Part shown: positions 21,926-35,900 of the stretch, piece by piece
Position numbering within the stretch: position 1 is the first letter of the stretch
Layout of the letters: each line of letters begins with the position of its first letter
Assembly: GCA_022828595.1 (NCBI GenBank)
Contig: JAKGHH010000003.1
Location: forward strand, 10,912,934-10,976,933
Origin: Nelumbo lutea
Taxonomy: Eukaryota > Streptophyta > Magnoliopsida > Proteales > Nelumbonaceae
Direction: 5' to 3'
DNA: 64,000 bases
Notes under the pieces: generated by a model
Database searches by the model: none
Told to the model about the DNA's origin: nothing
Seen by the model: the letters and a program-made list of their open reading frames with translations, nothing else
Position numbers and translations under genes: made by a program

Positions 21926-23158
21926 AATTGCGTACCCAATTTGAATGAATAGGGACTTTTTATTTTCTTTTGGGGGCGGAGGGGGGGTGAAATTGGTCAA
22001 AGTCCATTCTTTTTTTTTTTTTTGTTAAATAAAGTCGGTTTCCGTCTATCAGGCAATATTTTCAAACCATCATTGACTCGAAAGGTCAGACCATTTGACC
22101 TAGGAATAGTCGAGGCAATCAGTTCCATGTTACCCTAAATCCAATTTCTGGCCAAAAATCATTGAATTGGTCAATAATTTATTAATCTGAGCGATTGAGT
22201 TGTCCACTCGTTCAACGGTTTTGGCCATTTTTTATTTTATTGGTGATCGAAACATTCTTTTTTTGAGAATGCTTCTAGACATCATTATTATGGTATGGAC
22301 CATGGTTTTCAAAACCGGACTAGAAAGTCAGACTGGAAAAACCGGGAACAAATCAGATAACCGGTTCTATTTTACCCTAGAACCATTATTTTGCCAAAAA
22401 TCATAGATTTGATCAACAAACCGCTAACTCAGACGATTAAACTGTTCAAAAATTTTGGCCATTTAATTTTTAAAATTTTTAATTTGTATTTTTTTATCAG
22501 AACCGCCACCCATTTGGTTCAAATGATCCGAGCCTTGGACCTTGAACCGGACCCTGACCAGTTCGTTGTCCAATTCGGTTTAAAAACCTTGGTATGGACT
22601 GTGGACTATGGACTATGGACTATGGAGCAAAAGTATGTAGATAACTTATGGTCGTGGAAATAATTTAATGGAAGCTAGAGGATCTAATAGGGACTGACAT
22701 GCAAAATATGGTATTAGACTGAGCCACAGAGCCTCTGAGGGGATGATAAATCATAAACCTAGGATGGCTGTTAAAAAACCTAAAAAGGGCAAAACCCAAA
22801 AACTGACACAGTAACAGTAACTTGGGTACCCGAGGACTGAGTGATCCGACAAAGACCCGACCGAAAAGCATGCAACTTTTGTTTTTTTGTTTTTTTTTTT
22901 TTTTTTTGGAAAATGAAAGCATGCAACTAATTAGAAAGCACCTCGCACAAACCACGAGAATCTCACTGTTTGATCAACCTTATCCAATGGCCCAGATCTG
23001 CTAGATAAACTATCGCCTGCGGCGTAAGTTAGTTAAACTTCCAAGCTGGCCTTTCCGAATTCCCCCCATGAAGCAAATATACCCTCGCCTAATAAAAAAA
23101 TTACAAATACAAATCAAATTGAAGGGTATTTTAGTCGTTTTAACTTTGCTTCTACCGC
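21926..23158. other. Intergenic upstream of HAT5
   Basis: Contains an inverted-repeat element at about 22296-22593 (left CCATGGTTTTCAAAACCGG, right AATTCGGTTTAAAAACCTTGG). This is a MITE-like family of which weaker relatives are seen at 3517-3835 and 25890-26140. Homopolymer runs are present near 22009 and 22888. No gene recognised. Confidence 0.5.
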
Positions 23159-23166
23159 TATAAAAT
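23159..23166 (+). promoter_or_regulatory. TATA box of HAT5
   Basis: TATAAAAT, 525 bp before the HAT5 ATG. Start of transcription would be near 23190, giving a leader of about 490 nt, in line with a leader that holds a uORF. No expression data are available here. Confidence 0.6.
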
Positions 23167-23470
23167 GGGACGTCTCTACTCGAACTCAACTTTAGCTGCG
23201 AAGAACAGCTTTGACGGGGGGGACAGTAGCAAGGAGCCAGAGACAGAGACGTGCTCACCGGAATTCGAGCAAACAGCCGCCGGTCTGCCTGATACCGGCC
23301 AAAAAAGTCTTCTAATAGTATCTGCTTTACTTTTTGTCGCTTATTTCAAGTGTTTGGTTTCTTGTTAGATCGTCAGCTGGTCCGAATTTTCGATCTTGTC
23401 TCCGTCTGAACCCCAGGTTATCTGACACTCGCCTGAAAACTTCCCGGAGATAAGAACAATTGTTTCCGTG

Positions 23471-23557
23471 ATGGGATTTGGCATTTGTCCACTGGAAACC
23501 CCGACGAGATTTCTGTGGAGTACTAGCTTCTTTCGTCACAAGGTCATGATCTTCTGA
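23471..23557 (+). CDS. Upstream ORF in the HAT5 leader (conserved-peptide uORF candidate)
   Basis: A 28-codon ORF, MGFGICPLETPTRF and on to a C-terminus SFFRHKVMIF, ending in TGA 126 nt before the HAT5 ATG. It is the first ATG downstream of the predicted transcription start, and no other out-of-frame ATG occurs in the leader. The Arabidopsis orthologue ATHB1 is known to carry a conserved-peptide uORF (CPuORF33) that represses translation of the main ORF, probably by ribosome stalling. Position, length and the well-formed C-terminus fit that role. Identity with the CPuORF33 peptide is inferred, not aligned. Confidence 0.75.
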   Translation: MGFGICPLETPTRFLWSTSFFRHKVMIF

Positions 23558-23683
23558 GAATTAAGAAGATAAAAAGACCAGAGTTTGGGGGGTTGCGGAG
23601 TTTGCTTTTCGCCGGAAAAATCATCCACGAGGAAAAACTCTCCGACGATCCGAGATACAAAGATATACACTAAGTTATCTTTT

Positions 23684-25693
23684 ATGGATTCCGGCCGTCT
23701 ATTCTTTGATGCCTCCTGCCATGGGAACATGTTACTCCTTGGAAGCGCAGATCCCCATCTCCGAGGTGATCTCTCACCTTTGTTCTCATATTATCCCTTC
23801 TGTTTCCTTTTTACTGCATACGTACTTCTTCAGTTCTGCGAGCAAAAGCTTTTCCGTTTCGTCATAATAAAGTTTCAACTTCAAGCGTTTATGTAAAACC
23901 TCATGCTATTTATTGCGCAAACTGTGTCTGTTATGCAGTTCAAGTTGGAATCTTTTCTTTTATCGAAGATCTGTAGCTCTGTCTGTTTTTCTTCGTCTAG
24001 AGTGTCGTATTTTTTTTCTGCTCTTTATGGTTGCATCAAGATCTGCTTTCTATCGGTTGTTTTGTTAATCTATACTTAGCTTTAAATGTCAATTTGATCC
24101 TAACATTTAAGAAACCTAAAAACTATATTAACTACGTTAATTCCTGTAGTTGATCTACAGAAAATTACTTAAATCTCTCCTTGAATTGGAATTGCAGAGT
24201 CAAGATCGGTGCTGAACATGGAGGAAAACTCAAGGAGGCACCTTTTTTTCAGCTCGCCGAACGATCTGCTAGATGAAGAATATTACGACGAACAGTTGCC
24301 GGAAAAGAAACGCCGCCTCACTCCCGAGCAGGTTAGTGACCTTCCCACTTACTTTGTGCTCGTAGCTTCAAAGTATCCCATACACTAAAATTCTTCAAGA
24401 TAATGGCATATTCACTAAAAATGTTCTAATCTAATTGACGACTGGTATCAGCATCTGCTCTGCTTTTCATAAATTGTTTTGTCAAACATCAGAAGTGTAT
24501 GAACGAAGACTCTTGTGTGAAATGAATTGAAGCCCCTCCCAACCCTGTTAAAAAATTCCCTCTTATCAAAAGAAGAAATTCTCGAGAATCCCCCACCCCC
24601 GTTTCCATTTTATCTCTTTGGTTTGCAACTTTTTCGTTAGAAGTAATATGTTCTGGGTTGAAACATTTGGCGGAAGCTATGTCCAGGTTCACCTGTTAGA
24701 GAAGAGCTTCGAGGCGGAGAACAAGCTGGAGCCGGAGAGAAAGACCCAGCTCGCCAAGAAGCTCGGTTTACAGCCGAGACAAGTCGCTGTTTGGTTCCAA
24801 AATAGACGAGCTCGTTGGAAGACTAAGCAGCTCGAAAGAGATTACGATCTTCTCAAGTCCTCTTACGACTCTCTCCTCTCAGATTATGAATCCGTTGTCA
24901 AGGAGAACGAAAAGCTCAAATCCGAGGTTGAGTATCAAATCCTTTTAGGGGCTTTAATTTGTTTATCTGAAATTTGACCTTCTAAATTTGGCATTTTGAG
25001 GAAGTACAAAGAAAGGTGAAAAAAAAATCAGGAAAAAAAATGGAGGGTTCATATTTCATAGCCAGGCCACCACCAACCCAAATCTTTTCTTTCCTTGCAT
25101 TGGCCGTCGAGGGGGTGATGGGTCTTTTGTTTACCCTTTTTCTTTTTATCTTTGTGGTAAAATTTGTAGAAAATAAAATCTGTTCTTCTGACTAATGGTT
25201 TTAAAATTGATCGACGAATATACCAACCTGCTTTTTCCTGAAATCTATTTAAATGAAGGGTATCTTAGTAATTTCCGATCGACGTGTGGTTCCTCTTGCA
25301 TGGATGCAGGTGATCTTCTTGAATGATAAGCTGCAAGCTAAAGAAGCGGCGGGAGAGGTGGTGGTGGTGGGGCAGAAAGCCGACCCACCACTTTCGGCTG
25401 CTTCCAACGGTGAAGCTGTCTCTGTAACCGTAAAGATGGAAGTCCGGCTGAGCACTGGCAGTGGGGGAAGTGCAGTTGTGGACGAGGATGCCGGTCTACA
25501 GCTAGTGGACAGCGGGGATTCCTACTTACCGGACGACGAATATCAAGATTGCATGGGCCCCGTCGATGGCATGCAATCGGAGGAAGACGACGGCAGCGAC
25601 GATAACCGGAGCTACTTCTCCGACGTCTTTGCGGTTGCTGAACAGCAACACCACGAGGCGGGCGAGGCGTTGGGTTGGTGGGTCTGGTCTTAA
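23684..25693 (+). CDS. HAT5: HD-Zip class I transcription factor, HAT5/ATHB-1 orthologue
   Basis: Nuclear DNA-binding activator that binds CAATNATTG-type sites as a dimer. Four exons with matching phases (23684-23765, 24198-24331, 24687-24926, 25310-25693) give 279 aa; Arabidopsis HAT5 is 272. The start [20 protein letters not shown] and the segment [18 protein letters not shown] match the HAT5 N-terminus. The homeodomain spans residues ~62-119 with helix 3 [10 protein letters not shown] at 108-117, followed directly by the leucine zipper (~121-162) encoded across exons 3 and 4. The acidic tail ends EALGWWVWS, like the FWGWP end of HAT5, a likely AHA-type activation motif. The donor of exon 3 (GTTGAG) is weak; retention would stop the protein inside the zipper. 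The leader carries a uORF. Confidence 0.96.
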
Positions 25694-28600
25694 ATCTTCT
25701 TCGACAGAAACACAGCAACTTTTATGTACTGTATATGTTCTTATGTCGTGGACGTGGAGTAGTTGTCTGTCATGTTTAGGGCTTTAAGTTTAAGCTCGTA
25801 TTGTCTTCTCCCTCTGTTACTTTACAAATTACAATCACAATCTCTCTCTCTTTCACACAAATTATGGACATGGGAGAAATTAAAATTAAGGTTTCACTTG
25901 GTTCTAAAAAACGACCCGGAAACGGAATTGTTAAGGCCACCGTTTTTCTGGGTCAACGGTTTGATTGTCTGATCGGCGGGTTGACGGTTTTGGCCACCTA
26001 GGTTAATAGTATTGATTGATTTAATGGTTTTTTAGTTAGGGGCCAGGTTTGAGGTAAAATATTACCGATTGTTGAACGATTCTCAAGCCCAATGATCCGA
26101 CTATCCAAGTTAACGATGGTTGGGAAACCATGGTTTCACTTACTTTTGATCCCATCAATTTGGTCACGGACAGTGGTTTATGTGTATACACTGGTACACT
26201 TATGCAAACTTTGTAGCAATCATATACTTGAAAAATGATGACCATAACCCTGTTTTAAGTAAAATCGTTGCACAAGACCGTCATGCAAAACCAATTGCGC
26301 ACAAACAAAACCAGACATAGATCAATAGCTCACATATAAGAGTGAGTGACTTTACTGGCTTGATTGAATTGAACTTCCATGGTGGCCATGGACTATGATG
26401 TTGTACGTAGTAACAGATATGAATAGATAAAATCAAGGGTTGGACTTTAGAATTAGAAGGGTGCAGTTTGAAAGTAAGAAGGACGTACATGGTGGACGAT
26501 GGATCACCGTTCACCGAAGGTGTAAAAGTAAAACAATTGTAGTAAAGACTCTCATCATCTTCCAAGGAGATCCAACGCAAAAAGGCCATGGATGAGAAGG
26601 GTAGATTAGATACAAGGACATATCGCGTCTGTTGTACAGGTGAACAGGTGTGTGATATGGTCATGGTCATACTCATATCCCCATTCTCCCACGACTTGGG
26701 ATTTGCTCCTCCCAGAGAACGCCTCCTCACACCAGGGGTCCCGATCACCTGCCGGCTGCCGATAATAATTGTTCCAATACCCTTTCAACATGATATGGCA
26801 GCATACATTTCATAGTCATAGATGGCCGATCCCACCTTTGGCATTGGTAGGTGATTCCAACTGTGTGGCTGTAATTCACGACAAGTAGAGAATGAGTAGA
26901 AAATCCCATATGACTTCACAGCACTTTTCAGCCGTGCTTTGTGAGCAGTAAATCGGGAAGTCGTCACCAAAGGCCGCCTCCCATTTATCCCCCAAAAAGG
27001 GCCATCTAATCACACATCATTTTCTCCAACCCCCGCACCTTGCCAACCACTCCAGGTAGGCTCTCTCTCTCTCTCTCTCGACTTTATTTGCTTCTTGAAT
27101 TATATAAATAGAATGATGCTATGTCGGTAGCAAGGAGCATGATCATCTTTTGGGTGGTTCCGAGCATTTAAACCATACAAGTCACAAACAAGAGTACGTA
27201 CACATGTTTGAATGGCTAAATGCTAGAAACTGCTGGTTAATCATTTATAAATGATAGTGAGCCAAAATGGATAAAAGAGAGCATCAGACGTGTTTGATTT
27301 GTCAAATGATATCATCATCCACCCAAACAATTGTAAGAGACGGGCCTTGGTTTGTCTTTGATGTTCCATTTATATAAATAAAAAAAAAAAACTGATGTTC
27401 TAATATTAATTACTTTCCTCACTTTTCTTATATCAGCTTTTGCTTTGACTATTTGACTTTGTTGTAGTAAGAACCAGAAATACCGTCATTTCGTATGTTT
27501 GTCAGCTAGAGAAGATACCTATTTCCTACATTAATACATCATTGAATTGCTTATCTCAACAGTGAGAGGGATCAACTACCAGGTACCAACCACCAAAGCA
27601 AATGTGAGCCATTTTAATGGAATTTAAACTATTCATATTCATGCTTAGTTGATCAAGCAATTACAATAAATAATAAGTGGACGTAAATGTTGCAATAATC
27701 TGATTACACGACAAACACTTCTTTGAGTTCAATTCATTCATTTTAGCATACAAATATACAATGACACTTCCTACCATTTGATTGTCGCTCATTATCTACA
27801 TAACCACCCTAATTTTAATATTACATGTAATAAGAAATTAAAGGAATCTCCTTTTCCTCGTTTTCAGGGAGTGGGTCATCTGCCTCTTTTGCAATTAATC
27901 AGCAGCTATACTGCCACCAAATTGAGAAATCTTAAACCGTTCACCGGTATTATAGATGTTGAAATTTTTAAAATTTTTTTGCTTGTCATTATGAAAAAGC
28001 ATGCCTTGACAAATCAGATTCAGAACCTCCCATGAATTTTAATTTTGATAAAAACCTACCTAATCGATTATCACTTTTATGATGCCAGTTGTTTGGCTAT
28101 AAGTTTTTCCGAATCATATGTAGTCGCAAAACATAAAGAACAATGCAAGTTCTTCATACAACATTTAAATTCTAAATCACCCCACATGCTTGCAGCGTTC
28201 ACATGAATTATAGTCATTGGGGCTCTAGCAAGATTTGAGGCTCTGTACCCACCAAAAAAAATTAAAAAGAAAAGCATTAAAGCGGATGACAATAATTGGG
28301 ATGATGAAAATATGATCAACGAATGACGGTGGAGCGGGTTGCTTATCTAAACGACTCCACATGCTTATGCCACGTAGAGGAATGACGTGGCCAATTAATA
28401 TGTTATAGCACTATATGGTTAAAAAATTGGACTTCATTCTCCAACCCAATTTTGGTTGCACTTGCACTTGCACGGGAAATGGGAAGGGTGCAAAATTACT
28501 TCATCTTTTGTCATATAGTACAGAGAGAGAGAGAGAGAGAGAGAGAGAAGTATAAAAAGACGGCCTTTAATTTCTTAAGAATTTTGGTGGATTTTTTCAT

Positions 28601-29697
28601 CAAGAAAAATAACAGGTCATTTCTACCTTAAATGCATAGTGGCATCAAAGGGACATTTGATATTTGGCTGAAACGGCTGAATTGAATGACTAAACAGCTT
28701 TTAGGGAATAAGTTATTACTTGCGTTTCTCATTAATGGCTGAATAAGATGTTGGGCTGAATGCTATACCAAAGGATGTATATTGCCTTTTTAATTTTTTT
28801 ATCCACTAAAAGTCTGAAAGTAACTAATCACTCAGTTCAGCAACTTCAACTATTGTTAATGGCCCGTGTACTCAGGTACTTAAGACATTTGATCAAGTAC
28901 CTGAATTAGAAATTTCTGGACCGCGATGACAGATCAAGCGCTATCCCATTTCAGAATTCAGATTTGCTCTCTAACATAATGATCCACGATTTGCATGGAT
29001 GGACTCCCATGGTTCTGGGCAGTAGGCACTAATCACAGGACCATTAGATCAGTTAAGTTGTGAGTTGTCTCCAGTAGTTGACCGTGCCCGCATTTTTCTG
29101 CAAAAATGCAGTGAATATGCACGAACCTGTTACTGAACAGTAAACCATGGCAGTCACCACCAAAGTTTCAGTATTGGCATCAAGAAAACCAGCTATGAGG
29201 GGGTAAAGAATAAACCAGAGGTAAGAGCAAAACATATATAAAGAATGAAATATATTGACTGCACTTGCTCAGCTTCATCTTTTTCCCCTTTTTTTACATT
29301 GGTTCCCTTCCTATGTGGACGTGGATCTGGTTCTTGTGGAAAAAAATCTTCCCATTTCCCTCCGAGTGACCATTCTCGGCTTTGTGGTGGCAGCCGATTC
29401 AAAATGAGAAGCATTCCCATGCATCGTCTTCCCTCAGCTTCTGAACTCCCCCATGGGAATCACTTCAATGAACTCTGATCCAGCATCCATGTTAGTTTGT
29501 TAGCTGTGTGCTCTTTATGTACAAACATGAGGCAGCAGTGTAAGAAAATTCCTTTCTTCAGTCTTTATCCTCGATACCCATTTGACCCAGCACTAGGAGA
29601 ATTCCTTTACATCGTACCAGGCAGGGCCTTCTGCTGCCTCACATTGCCACAAGGAATAAGACAGATTCCCCATGAACAGGAGGTGCATGCTTTGGGA
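25694..29697. other. Region between the HAT5 and MBD9 3' ends
   Basis: HAT5 and MBD9 converge across 4 kb. A CT-rich stretch follows the HAT5 stop (25830-25860). A MITE-like repeat rich in AAACGG/CCGTTT words lies at about 25890-26140. Minus-strand ORFs at 26281-26970 have no recognisable motif, and I see no supporting gene structure. A CT run is at 27061-27079 and (AG)13 at 28522-28548. The last few hundred bases before 29698 are probably the MBD9 3' untranslated region; I could not place its polyadenylation site. Confidence 0.45.
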
Positions 29698-29940
29698 TCA
29701 ACCATCCATATCCTTCCTTTTCTTGCCTGGTTTGCTGCTTGGCTTAGGAATGTCTGTTGGATCCAAATTGGATGGAGCCTTCTGGTACACAATGGCAGAG
29801 TCAAGTGTGTATATGCGGAGAGCAAGGGAGGAAAGAGTTGAGGTTTTGACTGCAGCAGATAGTGACGACCAGTACCACCAACCATTCTTCAAGTACTCTG
29901 TCTTGATCATGTCCTCAAATACAATAGTTGCTTGAACCAT
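29698..29940 (-). CDS. MBD9: MBD9 exon i: C-terminal exon
   Basis: 80 codons and a TGA. MVQATIVFEDMIKTEYLKNG, then WWYWSSLSAAVKTSTLSSLA, is the conserved helical C-terminal segment of MBD9. The protein ends in a basic tail, SSKPGKKRKDMDG, a plausible nuclear localisation signal. The acceptor is a T-rich stretch ending CAG at 29941-29943. Confidence 0.93.
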   Translation of the reverse strand: MVQATIVFEDMIKTEYLKNGWWYWSSLSAAVKTSTLSSLALRIYTLDSAIVYQKAPSNLDPTDIPKPSSKPGKKRKDMDG

Positions 29941-32900
29941 CTGAAAAAATAATAAATAATAATGATAATAAAATTATCTGCAAATTTCACACAATTCTAA
30001 GGAACATACAGGAGAAAACTAAATGACCAAAAATTGTTCAATAACTTAGATTTTTTGTTTTGACTAGTACTTGTCAATAACTAAGATTGGTAGAAGGGTG
30101 ATCTATTTTCATTTGCACTTTCTCCAGAAAACTCTTGTTCCTTCTATATGAAAACTGTCAGCTTGAATATTACAAACAACAATTCCAGTCAATAGATTTG
30201 AAAAGAAGCCTGGGTTGATGGAAGTGGTAAATGGTGTTAAAAAGATGCCTAGGTTGATGGAATCACCCAACCAATCAGGTTGGCATTCAACATAGCTATG
30301 CCCAAGAATAGAACCAAACATGACCATGATCCACATGGACGTATGAAGCTAGATTCTATCCACCATACTCCAAAGATTTACCCTCCAAACTAATTAATTC
30401 TTTAAGTAGGGGGCTGTACATGGGTCAGTTCGGTTCAGGAACCGAAAATATTGGATTCATTTTTATGTAAACTGAAACTGACCAACTGGCATTAAAACCA
30501 AAACTCTCAGTTTACATAAATGTTGGACAGTTTAATCAGTTCTAATTCAACCACCGGGAATTTCAAAGCAAAAAACATGCAAGGAAAACTACCAAACCAC
30601 GTGGATCCCACTACAATACTTGGAAATTTAAAAAGAGATGGCTTGAAAACAGGACACTAACACAAAAAATTGTTTGCATTTTTAGTTTTTTTCTTAGCAA
30701 ATGTTAGAAAAAGAATTATTAAACTGCCCACTTTCGGGTTTTGGACGGTAAGGAATTAAATCATCACCACGCATCCTCCCTTGTCTGTCCACGTATAGCA
30801 CCAGTCCCAGCATTTATGGCTCAGATTTTCTCATTTTCACCTGTTAGTAAGTTAATATGAAACTGTCATTTCATTCGCATGACTTTTTTTTGGCTTTTTA
30901 CATTTTAGTTTGTCTTTTGTTGGAGCCAGCCTGACACAATAGACTAGAGAAAAGGGAGGCGGGTTAGGGGCTGAAAACTTTACTAACAAAACAAAAAACA
31001 TGAAGAGAGTGAGGATTTTGATATATATGTCAGATCAGGTCGGTTTTATTTCAGGTTACAAAACCATAACCCACAACCAAACTGAGCCTTTGGGTAATAA
31101 CTTTTTCTAAGCCGAAACCAAGCTTTTTTAGAACCCACTATGTCAGGTCAAGTCGGTCCATTTTGGTTGGTTTTTAACATTCTATCAACAGCCCTATCTT
31201 TAAGTATATGATACAAGGCAATTTGGTCATTCCTTGTAAACAGCAGCAATATCAAATAGCAGCTTACAGATTATCAGCAGAAATGTTCTTGAATGGACAG
31301 TCTATTCAAATCGCAGATCAAATACAGAGAGATGGCAAACAGTGAACAAACCCTGATGAGCTATATGAATTTTGATTGTTAAATAAATGATGGAATACTA
31401 ATGAAATCAGCTTACCTCAAATATGGACTCTGCAGATTTAACATATGCACGCCAGGCACATCGCTTTGCCAGGTGTCCCTTTGATGGTCTGAGAGCCTCT
31501 TCAGGGAGAGCAGCATCCATGTCAAGTAAGTTGATCTTAAGGCGCCTTAAAATTTGAGAAACTTTTCCCACCAGCGGCCTCAGTGAGGACTCGGGAACTA
31601 TGCAGCAGTGACCGGTCTCAGGGTCTAGATTTCTATTATTTAAACAAGATTGAGTACCTCTATCATCAGTACATTTGGATATGGGCCCATCTGTTTTTAG
31701 AAGCTCCTCATTGCTGCTGGTAGCAGCACATCTTTTTGGTGAATTGTGGACAATCCCATTATGGTTCATATCAGCTGCAATGTTGTTCTCTGGAAATGAA
31801 AACAGTTGCTGTTTTTCTGCAGGCCCAGCTTCCAGATCAGCTTCATCCTTTTGAGTAGGGACTAACACTAGTGCGGGATCACTGAGATAAGAAGATGAAG
31901 ATGAGACAAATGAAGGAACACCATTTGAACTAATGAGTCCTATTTCTTGCACCAAATCCTTGTTAGAGTTTGTAGTGACAAACTTTCTACTGATGTCATC
32001 AATGTCAAATGGGCATGCTACCCCCTTTCTTTGAAATTTAATAAGCCTAGAATTGATTTCAAACTTCCTAATCTTTGACGGATCAGTAACGTCCACTTCC
32101 TCATTGCAACCCAGCCATGTAATCCCCTTCCCCTTGAAGAGATCATCATTTTCCTTGTTGCTGTCGGGGGCAGATGATACCGAACTGCATTTTCCATCAT
32201 TATGCCCCTCAAGTTCCACAATAGTGCAAAAAGTCTGGTGGCACAGAAGGCAATGATGTCTAGAAGGCCATACAGGTTCTAGGCACTCGCATCTGTACAT
32301 TCTTTCCTCATAAGCTACTTTTGCCTTCCTTCCCCGCTTCCTAGGGATGTCAGTGGTTTCTGGCTCCAGGCAAGGACCATACTTCTTCTCCAGCAATGTA
32401 GAAGCCCTGGTAAAAAGACAATCAACAGCCGCTGCTTTTTCACTATCTAAGGACTTCGGTGGAGTAGTTTGAGAGTCATCCTGAATAGGATTTCCAGACT
32501 GATGAGAGTCTTGAGGCCTTAGTCTCTGCCACTGCAAAATAGATTCTTTCAGTTCTTTCTCTCTTGGATCACTGACTTTTAACCACCCAATAAGTTCCTG
32601 AATTTCAGCATCAGATTCATAGGCAAACAAGGAAGAGGAATAGTGAAATAAGTCATTAAGTTCATATGCATGTGGACAGGAACCATTAGTGCCTCTTGAA
32701 CTCAGGTGACTATCTTGGTGTGGAACATTATTCCGCAAAGTTGAACTTTTTGCAAATGAATCCCACTGTTCTTCCATTTTTCTTTGTTTCTGTTGCACCA
32801 CAGCACTCCCATCAACAACCAACCAAGGACGTCGACCAGGCCTTGCTAAAACCCAATAGAGTCGCCCAGCAGAGTCCCTTCCCAAAAAATCTCTTCGCAT

Positions 32901-35900
32901 GGATACCTTGAGAAACTGTGATTCTACACTGGCAATAGAGTCCTGCAAAAGTGAAATCTCGTTCTTCAGGCAGTTCAGTTCAAGGTTGCATGTTTGTGAC
33001 TCTTCAGGATCAGGTTGGATGCTACAGTGATGGCCAGGAAGTGTACCACCTGAGCTCACAGGCATCGGAAAATGTTCAGCCGTGTGACTCCTCCTGGTAT
33101 CAGATGAAAAACTAGATCCTTGTAGAACTTCAGGAACAGGCATCATATGACCATTCCTTTCAGTGTCCAGCTCATGCTTTCCATTCATATTACTAATACC
33201 ATTCATTTTACCCAAGTTATTGGTTTCTTGTTGTTGACAAGTTGACAGAGGCTGCTTAGTTTGTAAGTTCGGTTCATCTCCTCTAGTGGAAACCATGCTG
33301 GGAAAAGGATTTCCTTGTAGATTGTTACTCATGGCATAATGGAAATCTTTGATGTGGCTTCCAGTATCTCCAGGTTTAACCTTTATAATTCTAATATCAC
33401 TACACTTTTTCTCTGTAATGCTCTTTGAATAAAACCAACCTGGGGGCTTATTAATATCGTTTTGTCTACTCCCCTCAGGACGATCTTCTAGCTGAAATGA
33501 ATTTGCAGAGAAAGCTGTATTGTAATTGGATCTGTTACCCAAACCATTCCCTTGACCATGGTTTGCAAGCACAGTGCCTATCCCTTCTTCCGTTCCAGGT
33601 TCTCCAACTCCACTACGCGTGTTCATGTTTTCTTTTACAGCTTGGGCAGCCAGAATTTCTTCTCTGAACTTGATATTTCTCCATTCTACAGCAAGAGATC
33701 TCAATTTCTGCTGCAGATCTACTGACATATCAGCACACTGCTCAAGATGTTCACGTACAACAGCTGAATTCAGCACCTCATCACATAAAAATTTTAGCAA
33801 GAAAACCCTCTGCATCCAAGGTAAAGAAAAAGCCCAAAAGGAAAAGAACATTAAATTGACATCAAAAATAAAAGTAGAAAAGTAAGCACAGATAGGAAAA
33901 TTTCTATATACAACAGTTTTCACATTGGTCTTTCCATCCATCTTCTTGACTTACAAAAAATTAAGTTTACAGTTCAAGAAAAATATTGCTCATATATATA
34001 TATATATATATATTAAAATCAATAATTAATAGTGGAATCAGAAAATGTTTTATGCAAAACAAAAGAAATGGATTTTAAGAAGGAATTTTATTGCCAAGTT
34101 ACAAAAAGCCTCCCAGGAAGGGATCATTGTAAAGGGAAACAAAGAGAGCTAAGTTTGTTCTGAATGAAAGGAGGGAGAAGGAGGTTACTGCTAAGTGCAA
34201 AGTGTGGAGAAACAAAAAAGGATTTAATGCTGATGCAGATACCAGTACCATCGTCAAGACATGGCATTAAAAAAAGTGTAGGGATATATCAGCCTAGACC
34301 ATCAGCAACTAAAAAGTAAAGACAAGGATAAGCCCTATGAGTGTGTATCAGAAGCAGAAAAACCAGAAAGAAAACAAAGGGTTACCCAATGAATGTAAAT
34401 AGAAGGAAATTCCACACCATGGGACTACAGATACCCATGCTGGGGCGATTTTCATAAGAACTAAAGAACTAGATGAAAGAAGAAGAATGAAAACAAGTTA
34501 TTGTTATGGTCATCCATTCATCTCAAAGCATTTTAAAACCACTGGATTTGCATGAAATAAGACAATGTTGTTGACTAAATTAGCACAGTTTTTACCAAAG
34601 AAGTGGACATGTGCATAAGACATCATATAAGGCTGGAAAGGACATGAGAAAACTCATAGCATCCTTGGACATCAAATTCATAGTATAAAGATCTCTAAAA
34701 ATAGGGTTCCTAAGAGCAAACCTCCTCCACACTGAACTCCCAGTACTCTTTTTCTTCCATTGAAGCTGCTAAATGAACCAATGCCTCTGAAAAAAGGCGG
34801 GTATCCTCACTTTGATCTCTCTTTTGTCGCCACCGGCTAATGATCTGGGTATGTTGTGATGTATCTAGGGTCTTACATTGATTAGAAACACAAGAAGGAC
34901 AATACCAGTTTCCTTCAGGAATCCTTGCAAGTGGAGGATTTAAGCAGTAAGTATGGTACTCTGAGTCACAAGTATCACATAGTAGGACACTGTCATCATC
35001 TTTGTCAATGCCACAGACTTTACAGACACCATCATCCCAAGGAGCTTTCGGAATCTCATTCACAGATGCAAGAACATCATCCAGTTCCTTTCCTCCTCCT
35101 GTACTCAAACTTTCTTGATTTGCAATTTCTACAAACTTCTGGACAAGGGAGAGAACCTGCATCATATAAATACCAAGGTAACTCACAAACCAAGTAATAA
35201 AACAACATTTAAAGGTTAGAGGGCAATTAATGGTGCAGAAGGCCGAAGTATAGAACCAATATAGAAAGGCAATGAGGTCCTGTCTTTGCAGGAATCTATG
35301 TCATGATTCATTGAAAGAATGATGTTATGTTCTAAAATTTGCTATTATATCCAGCTAAGAGCAGGACTCCGAAAAATAGAGTTCCCATTGCACTCAGATA
35401 ACAGATCCTATGCAGTGGGAGAAAAGGAACTAACATGCCCCACCAAGTAATAAGCCAACCAAATAATAAAATCACATTAAAGTTACACACACACACACAC
35501 ACACACACATGCACGTAAGAAAGATTAAATTTGCACCATGAATGGGAATGCTATAATTAGATTTATGTAATAAACTAATGGAAAGATAAAATTAGATGAG
35601 AAATGTACTATAATGGTTAGAGTTGAAGTTTATGGCCAAGCATTATGAAAGGAAACGAATAAACGAATTATCATAGATACAGATACAGACCTCTGTTTCA
35701 TACAATGATTCAAAATTTTGGGACAATGTTTCAGCCAACTGCATTAAGTCAGGCCGGTCCCCATATGCAGTCCGTATGTTATGCCAAACCTGCCAAATTA
35801 CAAAATGAAACATGTTCAATGTCCAATTTTTAGTTTGATATCTGGACAAGTGACTACAGAAAGCTGTCTGCAAGACATCAGCATCATAAAAATTAGCTAC

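Noticed and set aside
26281..26970. Minus-strand ORFs of up to 155 codons downstream of HAT5
   Set aside because: No recognisable domain, stops between pieces and no consistent splice structure; kept only as unexplained sequence.
33810..33941. Extra N-terminal residues of the large MBD9 exon
   Set aside because: They are translation of the intron; the acceptor at 33810-33811 and the match of the following RVFLLKFLCDE to the end of exon g show the true border.
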